Below, in pieces: positions 8,682-15,582 of a DNA stretch of 25,179 nt; the first letter of the stretch is position 1; the number at the start of each line of letters is the position of its first letter. The position numbers and the translations under genes are program-made. The stretch is from a virus. The notes beneath the pieces are model-generated. The model saw only the letters and a list, made by a program, of their open reading frames with translations, searched no databases and was not told where the DNA came from. Location of the stretch: IMG/VR virus record IMGVR_UViG_3300024999_001501, positions 1-25,179 of that record; one strand, written 5' to 3'.

Positions 8682-11600
8682 ACTATCCTCACCTTACTCC
8701 CCTCATCCCCCATATCCACAACTTCAATCTGCTGAGGAAACCTCGCCTTCATTGCTGGATCATGAGATATCGCGATAACTCGCATATTCGGGTACCTAAC
8801 ATTTAATTGCTCAAGTGCATCACAATACGCCTCAGTACCTTCGGCATCTAAGAACGGGGGCTCATCCACAAACATCATCCCCAGCTGTATACCCACTCTC
8901 CTCGCCTTGAGATCAGCCAACGCAAACGCATTAGCTAGTGCAGCCTTAACTTTCTGTCCTCCGGAACGATCTTTATAAGGGATATTTCCCCTCCAATCCG
9001 TGATCCACACCTCGAGTGCGTTGACTTCTTTTTTATTCCTTTGGACTCGTTCAGTCCGCATTTCCAAGGCCATTTTTCCACCCGTCATTTGGCCTAGAAT
9101 CTCGTTAGATGTTGCTGACAGTTCCGGCACCACTGAGCGCACGATTGAGAACGGGATTCCGTCGAGGCCGAATGCCTTGGTGAGAGTTTGGTAATTCACG
9201 AGCGACTTCGCTGTCGGCTCCATGTCATTGGCGAGCTGTCGGCGCTCATCCTCATCCTTGGCAAGGGCCTGAAGCTGTGCGGTTAGTGCTCCGATCTTGG
9301 CATGCAAGTCGTTTTGTTGACCATGAAGTGTCTTAAGATCCTCAAGTAATCCACCTGCACTGATTTCTGCCGCAAGCAACCTAGGCGCATCGACACTGCA
9401 TAGATCGAACTCCTTCTCCAGCACTTCAACCTGGGTCTCCTTGACCTGAATATCCGCCTCAATACCACCTATGATTTCAGCCGTAGACAGAACGATCTGT
9501 CGAGCCGCTGGGAGCTCGTCCTTAGCGTTAACCCATTGCAGGAGCTTCTGGAGGCGTTTGTTGAGCTCAGGCAAAACTTCTAGCTCAGCATTGAGCGCCT
9601 TGCCTTGTTCATTGATATTATTTATTTGAATTTGCAGCTCGTCTCGACGTTTTACGCAATCTGACACCTGTTCCTTGAGTCCCTTGAGTAGTTCGGTCCT
9701 TGAATCTAACTGTCCGGCTAGTTCAGCTTTGGGCCTGAGAGCGTTCACCGAGTTGGTGAGATCGTAATGTATACCTCTGTCGTATCCGATAGCCTTATGT
9801 TCAGCATCCAGATCTTGAACTATCTTAACTAGCGGCACCCTAGCCTCTTTTAAATCTTCAATTTCCTGTTCGATCATTTTCTTTTCTTGCTCAGCAGCTG
9901 GTAACTGAGACTTCGCCATTTGAGCGTCTGCAAGGAAGGCGCATTTTGCATTCTCGGGATCAACACAATTCGCGTTTGCAAGCATTGCCGATTTTCTGAC
10001 TAACTCCTCGATCTTAGATACCTTTTCTCTGAGTGATACTTCCTTGGAATAAATGAATTCTGCGGTTTTATCGGTATCTTTTTCGGCCACTCTTATGCGG
10101 TCGAGTACCTCTGCTGATTTTTTCGCAAGAGCCTCCATTTCGGAGAGCTTAATAATCTCCACTTTGTATTGCTCTGCCGCGATATCCAACTCCGGTTTAC
10201 TTGCTAAAACTTTCTCCAGCTCGCTTATCTGAGGTTCGAGTTTTAAGAGTTGAGTATCCACGGCCGCCATATCAACTGATAACCTCGTGTGATCATTCCT
10301 AAGCTCCGGCACCTTCGCCTGTTTAGTTTGAAGCACTAAGACCTGATCCTTAACAGTCTCATACTCCGCAGCCTTCGCCAGAATCGTCGATTCATTATCG
10401 AGCATCTTTGATGCTCGATCTGCCTTCTGCTTCCTAGTTCCAATATCAACCCTCTTGGCGAATATATCATCTGTGATAACTTTAATTTGCACTCTCAGAT
10501 CCTCGGCCTTCTCCGCTTTACTCTTCAGTGTCCGCACGAGTTCTTCGGCTGCCTTGATCTCTGATTCCTTGGTTTCCATATCCAGCTTGACTAGATTAAG
10601 ATCTGTCTCGGCTTCGGATAGCTCAACTACTAACCGGATTTTATCCTTTAACTTCTCCTCAAGATCCGCCAGCTTCGCCTTCGACACCGTCAACGATTTA
10701 TTCAACTCCGTAACCTTCGCCTTGGCCAAATCCGTTAATTGTTCGTAAATACTTAACCCGAGGATATTTGCTAACACGCCCATGCGCTGCTCCTTGTCCG
10801 CCTCCATAAATAACCCATAAGCATCCTGCATAATCAAGGCCGTACACCTGAACGTGGCGCAATCCATGCCAAGTAAGGACTCGATCTTCTCCTGTGTTTG
10901 CTTGGCTGTGGTACCGGATCGATCTTCCCACTTATCACTGTCTGATAGATACTCCTGTAATGCCAAGGTAATCTTCCCGCTACCTTTGATGCTCCTGTTC
11001 CGGATCACTCGCCAGTTCGTTGCACCCATCGAGAACTCAAAGTTAAGCATTCCGTCTGTCTGTCCGTTCGTGATCCACGATCCTGTTACCCCGGTGCGGG
11101 TTTCCTCGTAGAGACAATCTGAGATAGAGTCCATGAAAAATGCTGACTTGCCGATACCATTAGGACCGTTAACCGTAGCAAAGTAGATGTCTTGGAAGTT
11201 GAACGTTTCCTGTTGATAGGACCGATAGTTCCTGACCTCCAGAGATCGTGGTTCGAATACACCTGAGAGAGTTCCGGTAGGCATCTTTGCGCTGATTGTG
11301 GCTATCATCGGACGCGCGAGTTCTAGTATCTGAATTATCTCGTCGTTTACAAATCCTTCAGCTACAAGCCATGCATACAGGTTTTCGAGTGGACCAGAGG
11401 TTTCGGTTAGCTCTTGCTTGACTAGGTCTGTAGTAATCTTCTCTGGCTTGATCTCGGCAAGGTGAAAGGCTCCTGCAGTGTAGAGGGCTTTTTCTAGGGC
11501 TTTGCGATTCAGTTGTTTGTTTAGTTCGTCGGAGCAGGAGTAATGGACGCGAATAATTACGTCTTCGACATAATCTGGACTCATAGGCCATGTACCATTA

Positions 11601-12511
11601 ACAAAATCCTGTATATCTACGTCATTCCATCGAGTTGTCCAAAACTTGCGATATGGCGTCTTAACAAACTCCGACCCCACATAGCTCGGCATCTCGGAAT
11701 ACTCATCGCCTTCGACCGTCCCAATCTCGTGCATCCAAAACCCCTTGTCCTGACCTTCCTCATTAAATGTGATCCCATTTACTGGCCCCGAGTAAAACAC
11801 TGGTTTCTCGATACCCTCGACTCTCTGAGCCCTGTGAATATGACCTAATGCCACCAGGTCGAACGCGGATCCCGCTAGTGCCTCTTTTGGTAAAACAACC
11901 TCAGACTGAGTGAATACGTGCTGGCCATTATCAAGTTCGCATCCTACGACCGTGTAATGGGCCATGAGCACGCTGGGGATCGTAGGATCTAACTGAGCGC
12001 TTAGGCCATTGACCATGTCGCCGAGGTATTTGGAGCACATCATAGATTCTTCAGCTGGTGCCATGCCCGGGAACTTGGCGCGGAAGTAGCCTTTGTCGAA
12101 ACCGGGGAGACAGGCAATCTGTAATGGTTCTCCTGACCCCGTAAATATGGTAAATAGTTCAGGATTAGTTACGACTTTAAGTCCTGGAATATTCATTGTC
12201 CTAATGTTCTCAAACGCCTTAAGGCTATCGTGGTTATCTGTCCCAAACATCAGAACTGTTGTCGCGATTCTTCCAAGTGCCACTAATCGTTGAACTACTT
12301 CATCGATAAGTGAAAGCATGTTGTCGCCCCAAAGTTTAGACTTATCGAAGATGTCACCAGATATCAGAATCGCGTCTGGTCGTTCTCTCTGAGCGTATTC
12401 GACAAGGTAATCAGCACATCTCAATGTATCTTTTAATCGTGCGTTCTTTCCTTCGATCACTGGCCCGGGCAACTCACCTATGTGCCAATCTGCACTATGG
12501 AGTATTAGCAT
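8678..12511 (-). CDS. SbcD-SbcC (Mre11-Rad50) single-chain fusion
   Basis: A 1277-aa fusion of nuclease and ATPase that normally are two proteins. Numbering from the ATG at 12511: residues 1-400 are a calcineurin-like phosphoesterase (D8-x-H10, GDIFD 52-56, TDNHD 91-95, H185, GHIH 223-226). From about 422 an SbcC/Rad50 ATPase follows, with Walker A GPNGIGKS 449-456, Q-loop Gln near 562, long coiled coils around a two-Cys apex (C849, C857), signature SGGQ 1183-1186, Walker B MMFVDEP near 1212-1218 and H-loop ISHD 1248-1251. All catalytic groups look intact. It would trim DNA ends or hairpins during element replication. The frame is open to 12595, but ATG 12511 has a perfect AGGAGGTG site. It overlaps the previous gene by 7 bp. 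The ATPase half is shorter than typical SbcC. Confidence 0.92.
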   Translation of the reverse strand: MLILHSADWHIGELPGPVIEGKNARLKDTLRCADYLVEYAQRERPDAILISGDIFDKSKLWGDNMLSLIDEVVQRLVALGRIATTVLMFGTDNHDSLKAFENIRTMNIPGLKVVTNPELFTIFTGSGEPLQIACLPGFDKGYFRAKFPGMAPAEESMMCSKYLGDMVNGLSAQLDPTIPSVLMAHYTVVGCELDNGQHVFTQSEVVLPKEALAGSAFDLVALGHIHRAQRVEGIEKPVFYSGPVNGITFNEEGQDKGFWMHEIGTVEGDEYSEMPSYVGSEFVKTPYRKFWTTRWNDVDIQDFVNGTWPMSPDYVEDVIIRVHYSCSDELNKQLNRKALEKALYTAGAFHLAEIKPEKITTDLVKQELTETSGPLENLYAWLVAEGFVNDEIIQILELARPMIATISAKMPTGTLSGVFEPRSLEVRNYRSYQQETFNFQDIYFATVNGPNGIGKSAFFMDSISDCLYEETRTGVTGSWITNGQTDGMLNFEFSMGATNWRVIRNRSIKGSGKITLALQEYLSDSDKWEDRSGTTAKQTQEKIESLLGMDCATFRCTALIMQDAYGLFMEADKEQRMGVLANILGLSIYEQLTDLAKAKVTELNKSLTVSKAKLADLEEKLKDKIRLVVELSEAETDLNLVKLDMETKESEIKAAEELVRTLKSKAEKAEDLRVQIKVITDDIFAKRVDIGTRKQKADRASKMLDNESTILAKAAEYETVKDQVLVLQTKQAKVPELRNDHTRLSVDMAAVDTQLLKLEPQISELEKVLASKPELDIAAEQYKVEIIKLSEMEALAKKSAEVLDRIRVAEKDTDKTAEFIYSKEVSLREKVSKIEELVRKSAMLANANCVDPENAKCAFLADAQMAKSQLPAAEQEKKMIEQEIEDLKEARVPLVKIVQDLDAEHKAIGYDRGIHYDLTNSVNALRPKAELAGQLDSRTELLKGLKEQVSDCVKRRDELQIQINNINEQGKALNAELEVLPELNKRLQKLLQWVNAKDELPAARQIVLSTAEIIGGIEADIQVKETQVEVLEKEFDLCSVDAPRLLAAEISAGGLLEDLKTLHGQQNDLHAKIGALTAQLQALAKDEDERRQLANDMEPTAKSLVNYQTLTKAFGLDGIPFSIVRSVVPELSATSNEILGQMTGGKMALEMRTERVQRNKKEVNALEVWITDWRGNIPYKDRSGGQKVKAALANAFALADLKARRVGIQLGMMFVDEPPFLDAEGTEAYCDALEQLNVRYPNMRVIAISHDPAMKARFPQQIEVVDMGDEGSKVRIV

Positions 12512-13392
12512 CCTTGTCCACCTCCTGAACATGTCGAGCAAATAACGCGACCATGCTTCTTGCGAAGACTCTCGACAATCATCTCCACTGTCCACTCTCC
12601 GACCGGCTCAATCACTAACCCACATAACTCGCAGCAATGAGCACTGCTCGGTCCCTCATCATCAACGACCACAACCTCGCCATTAATGCCCCCCGAGATC
12701 TGCAGACAATCACCTCCGGCTAACTGGTGACTACTCGATACACCTCCGCCAAATAATGCATCCTGACCAGCTGCGTATCTCTGGATAAGTGCCTTCTTCA
12801 TTTCGGGGTCTTGCGTATTTAGCACCACTAAGGCCACGGCGAATGGTTTAGCTAGTTCATTGAGCGTATAACCACCCTTGAGACCCAACCCTGCGCGTAA
12901 CGCTCTTAGTAGTGCCTTGGTCTCGCAGTTAGCTCCCATGTGTTCTACGGGATTTTTTTTGGCTAAGGTATCCTGCTTGGAAACTTCCTTCGTCGCGGTA
13001 TACTTTCTGTACCCACCGCTTGGCTCAGGCACAAGTATGGACACCTGATAGGCAACATCTTCTTTTGTTGGACATCCTGCACACTGAGGAGCAAGGCGAG
13101 TTGCCTTCGCAATCTCAACACACCTTTGACAATTTTTGGGGAGTATAGATCTTGACTCATCCATAACCACGTTAGCAGCCGTCATGAGCTTGAGGCATCC
13201 GATTTTAGTTAATGAAAACTCACCATTTTTTTGCTTATAGATATCCTTAGCCAAGATATCCGTGTCGATCTGAACGATATTAACCATGATTTTATGCAGC
13301 GGAGATATCTCCGTCATTGTTGCGGGAAAGAGTCGATTATATGTTTCGACTGGATAATTATTGATTGATGAAATCGTTAATGCGTTATTCAA
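12505..13392 (-). CDS. Candidate annealing/recombination protein with Zn clusters
   Basis: A 295-aa protein I recognise only loosely, as a phage family found in recombination operons. Residues 60-78 (SLTKIGCLKLMTAANVV) precede a four-Cys knot (C88, C91, C104, C107). Then comes a beta-rich stretch and CETKALLRALRAGLGLKGGYTLNELAKPF (start 156), whose TKA...RALR helix recalls RecT/Rad52-like annealing proteins. A second Cys set (C253/C254, C257, C285, C288) lies at the C-terminus. The start is TTG with GAGGAGG 9 nt upstream, inside the end of the HTH gene. Direct overlap with SbcDC suggests an exonuclease-annealase pair like SbcCD or lambda Exo with Beta; the function is inferred, not shown. Confidence 0.55.
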   Translation of the reverse strand: MNNALTISSINNYPVETYNRLFPATMTEISPLHKIMVNIVQIDTDILAKDIYKQKNGEFSLTKIGCLKLMTAANVVMDESRSILPKNCQRCVEIAKATRLAPQCAGCPTKEDVAYQVSILVPEPSGGYRKYTATKEVSKQDTLAKKNPVEHMGANCETKALLRALRAGLGLKGGYTLNELAKPFAVALVVLNTQDPEMKKALIQRYAAGQDALFGGGVSSSHQLAGGDCLQISGGINGEVVVVDDEGPSSAHCCELCGLVIEPVGEWTVEMIVESLRKKHGRVICSTCSGGGQGC

Positions 13393-14248
13393 TATGTTTT
13401 TCCTCCTCTAATTCGCCAACCACTTCAGCACACAAGGCACGAAATCGCTCATCGAAGGATTTCTCAGCCTCTAATAAATAAACCCTCCGGATTGACTTAA
13501 TATCCTGTAGAACGCCTTGCCAGACCTCCTCACACATTTCGCGAGTCATGGGCATTTCGGGATCTGACGTGATCGGTTCAATTATCTTAACCTTGGACAT
13601 CATTTGATCCCATTCAGCATCTGACATGTTCTCCTCGGCTGACATGCCGTTGATATGTCCGCCCTGACAATGATCGGAATCCAAGAAACAAGTAGGGCAA
13701 ACCACTCTTACCTCATCCATAGGCGGAAACTCATTTTCCATATCCGCGACGAATGGCTCCATCTCTACCTTCGGCAGCTCCTGCACCTCGACATCCGTAT
13801 GAAACTGCTCAACCTCAGCCAAACTAGGAGAGTGCTGAACCATATCGTCAACTGGTTCCGACTTCAGCAACTTCTGCCCCTTAATCCCCTGCAATCCATA
13901 TCCTCTGATCCAGTTGTAGACAGTCGCCCTAGTCGTGTCGTATTTTCTACCTATCTCGGATGCTGTCATGCCATTTCTCAAATGACCTTCAAGGACTTCT
14001 TTTTTCGGCTTATTTGCGTTCATCCTTGCCATCTCCCCCCTCCACTCTATTTGATTTGGTGGGTGCTCCTCCCCATTCTCTATCACTGGCGACACGAACT
14101 CCTCAAAGGGTTCGATCATCTCGACCCTGCCTGTTCGGTTGTACAAATCTAGGTCGAGCATGCCACGCATACAAGGTTTTGTTTCGCCTTTTGGTAGTAC
14201 CGTTCGGATATCAGCTGGGATACCTTGTCTATACTCCTCACGCTTCAT
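13385..14248 (-). CDS. HTH-containing protein with Cys motif, unknown role
   Basis: A 287-aa acidic protein. Residues about 83-118 form a helix-turn-helix of the resolvase/transposase type (LEGHLRNGMTASEIGRKYDT, then TRATVYNWIRG), so DNA binding is likely. A partial zinc motif C184-x2-C187-x6-C194 lies in the second half, between acidic, low-complexity linkers. No catalytic motif is visible. The ATG at 14248 has GGAGGTG 8 nt upstream. It overlaps the candidate annealing-protein gene by 8 bp. It could be a replication accessory or operon regulator; neither can be chosen from the sequence. Confidence 0.65.
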   Translation of the reverse strand: MKREEYRQGIPADIRTVLPKGETKPCMRGMLDLDLYNRTGRVEMIEPFEEFVSPVIENGEEHPPNQIEWRGEMARMNANKPKKEVLEGHLRNGMTASEIGRKYDTTRATVYNWIRGYGLQGIKGQKLLKSEPVDDMVQHSPSLAEVEQFHTDVEVQELPKVEMEPFVADMENEFPPMDEVRVVCPTCFLDSDHCQGGHINGMSAEENMSDAEWDQMMSKVKIIEPITSDPEMPMTREMCEEVWQGVLQDIKSIRRVYLLEAEKSFDERFRALCAEVVGELEEEKHIE

Positions 14249-14266
14249 CCACTCATCACCTCCAGC

Positions 14267-14680
14267 TCATAGCTTCGGCCTATGTTCGCAATTCGTAACG
14301 CTGTGCTTGCCCTCACACTTGTGGAGGCAGTGATATAATGTTGTCGGCAATAAGATATGGCAAGTGCCAAGATTGCCGCACAAAAAACAATCGCACTTCA
14401 AGCACCCCAGGTCATCATGTGGCATATCAACCAGTGATTCCACTTTCGAGACATCTATGCTACACTTAGGTTGTATAGTTTCCTTTGGGGCTCCTTGTGG
14501 CGAGGAGTCCTTTTTCATGTTCCAGGCTTGATTTAAGCCCTGTAGGGTCTGTGCAATTCCAACAACCTTCTCTTCGGCTGTGGTGTGTATTTCGCCCATG
14601 ATTTCCTCGATGATTCCGATGGCGTTCGTGTTCATTTGGGCTTTGGTTTCTAGGTCGATGAACCATCCTGATCTATCCAT
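14267..14680 (-). CDS. Cys-rich C-terminal zinc protein, unknown
   Basis: A 137-aa protein. The first 60 residues contain an amphipathic helical stretch (ETKAQMNTNAIGIIEEIMGE). The last 45 hold a dense Cys/His cluster (CLKCDCFLCGNLGTCH, then HCLHKCEGKH and a final Cys-Glu-His), likely two zinc sites. The frame is open further to 14731, but the ATG at 14680 has an AAGGAGG site about 8 nt upstream, while the upstream ATG lies inside the methyltransferase gene and has none. Function unknown; it sits between DNA methyltransferase-like and DNA-binding genes. Confidence 0.65.
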   Translation of the reverse strand: MDRSGWFIDLETKAQMNTNAIGIIEEIMGEIHTTAEEKVVGIAQTLQGLNQAWNMKKDSSPQGAPKETIQPKCSIDVSKVESLVDMPHDDLGCLKCDCFLCGNLGTCHILLPTTLYHCLHKCEGKHSVTNCEHRPKL

Positions 14681-14699
14681 TAGTTGCCTCCTTGTAAAT

Positions 14700-15320
14700 T
14701 TATTGGTTAGCCTTAAAAAAAGCTTGGGCAAATCCTTGGGGAGTAATACTGCGTCTTACTTGGCGCTTGTCTAGCCCGCATCCTGGGTTGTATTCATAAC
14801 CTTGTGGTAATTCTGGCAAATCATTTAATAGGGTTTTGTCGAACTTTCCTGCCGTACACTTAATTGGTGTTTTAGTTGGAATATTAAAATTCCCCCATAT
14901 ATGCGTTCTCTTTTTGTAGTTGTCACCGTAGTCTGCAGGTGTAAATTCTAGCGGCGGATTGCCAAGAAAGTATTTCAGGAAACCTCTCGGATTTTCTAGG
15001 GCCCAAAATTTAAGAGAAGTTACTTTTGCGTATTCGCTCACTAGTGAGTATTGTTGTTGCCAAATTATCTCCAGGCAACGCTTAACTAATTTCATGGACT
15101 GCTCCAGGTTGCGCGGGTTCTTAGCGTTGGTTCGGCAAAGACTAAAGTGTGTGCATGTTGGCGCTGCGAGTATGCCATATACCCCCCCAGGAGGCTCATA
15201 TGTGAATACATCGTGCTCCGGCAATGTTATCAACCTAACGTCATAACCAGCGTCTTTGTACGGTTTGCTCCAACTTCCAGTACCTCCACAAAGGTCGAGG
15301 ATTATCTTGTCTCCGTTCAC
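14700..15320 (-). CDS. C5 cytosine-methyltransferase-like protein
   Basis: A 206-aa short, phage-type DNA cytosine methyltransferase-like protein. It shows the S-adenosylmethionine motif LDLCGGTGSWS (8-18), AAPTCTHFS (52-60) at the place of the catalytic Pro-Cys loop, ENP at 109-111, and a final ITPQGFAQAFFKAN that matches the closing motif of the family. Cys56 is kept but the preceding residue is Thr55, with Pro one place earlier, so the canonical PC dipeptide is missing. The target-recognition region is very short, as in other phage members. The GTG start overlaps the TGA of the 39-aa gene (GTGA). Likely role: methylating element DNA against host restriction; activity is uncertain. Confidence 0.75.
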   Translation of the reverse strand: MNGDKIILDLCGGTGSWSKPYKDAGYDVRLITLPEHDVFTYEPPGGVYGILAAPTCTHFSLCRTNAKNPRNLEQSMKLVKRCLEIIWQQQYSLVSEYAKVTSLKFWALENPRGFLKYFLGNPPLEFTPADYGDNYKKRTHIWGNFNIPTKTPIKCTAGKFDKTLLNDLPELPQGYEYNPGCGLDKRQVRRSITPQGFAQAFFKANQ

Positions 15321-15341
15321 GCCCCCAACCCCCTAACTTCC
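15317..15341. repeat. 25-bp direct repeat, copy 1
   Basis: A perfect 25-bp match to 15433-15457, 116 bp apart start to start; it begins TCACGCCCCCAACCCCCTAA on the plus strand. On the coding strand it encodes the last seven residues EVRGLGA, the TGA stop of the 39-aa gene and the overlapping GTG start of the methyltransferase. Confidence 0.98.
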
Positions 15342-15436
15342 TTTTCGCATATTAATTCATGCTCACACGCTACAATGTAAACTGCGAACACCATTCCACA
15401 CGCTTTACATTTGTAAACTTCAATTGTTTCCCTCAC
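15317..15436 (-). CDS. 39-aa zinc-knuckle microprotein
   Basis: A hidden small gene from GTG 15436 to TGA 15317, exactly bridging the DUF6906 and methyltransferase genes through GTGA overlaps at both ends. The 39 codons read RETIEVYKCKACGMVFAV from residue 2 and later have Cys24 and Cys30, giving a C10-x2-C13...C24-x5-C30 pattern that suits one zinc ion. The C-terminal seven residues, EVRGLGA, are identical to the end of the preceding protein because the 25-bp DNA repeat covers both ends. The zinc role is inferred; the protein family is not recognised. Confidence 0.7.
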   Translation of the reverse strand: MRETIEVYKCKACGMVFAVYIVACEHELICEKEVRGLGA

Positions 15437-15457
15437 GCCCCCAACCCCCTAACTTCC
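15433..15457. repeat. 25-bp direct repeat, copy 2
   Basis: Identical to 15317-15341. Here it encodes the EVRGLGA tail and stop of the DUF6906 protein plus the GTG start of the 39-aa gene. Together the two copies frame a 116-bp unit. Confidence 0.98.
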
Positions 15458-15582
15458 CCACTAACCCGATGTATAACCCGAAAACACCCGGGAACATCTC
15501 TTTCGACGAGCCAGTTCTTTGGTGCTGGCAATGACTTCATTTTGTCCTTCTGCGCCCGAGTAGGTTTACGACCATGTTTCAC
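15433..15582 (-). CDS. DUF6906-like small phage protein
   Basis: A 49-aa protein starting with GTG at 15582, overlapping the TGA of the helicase-methyltransferase gene (GTGA). The sequence MKHGRKPTRAQKDKMKSL, then PKNWLVERD and FRVIHRVSGEVR, matches what I know of the DUF6906 family of small phage and ICE proteins (M-K-x-G-x-x-PTR-x-QK...NWLV...IVHR-x-SG). The function of the family is unknown. The usual LN before PKNWLV is PA here. Its last seven residues and stop lie in the 25-bp repeat and may have been rewritten by that duplication. Confidence 0.75.
   Translation of the reverse strand: MKHGRKPTRAQKDKMKSLPAPKNWLVERDVPGCFRVIHRVSGEVRGLGA

Noticed and set aside
12512-12595. N-terminal extension of the SbcDC protein to 12595
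   Set aside because: The 28 extra residues lie inside the coding end of the previous gene and have no homology-like features, while ATG 12511 has a perfect AGGAGGTG site.
13655-14152. 165-aa plus-strand frame
   Set aside because: It is antisense to the HTH-protein gene, lacks a ribosome binding site and has no recognisable domain.
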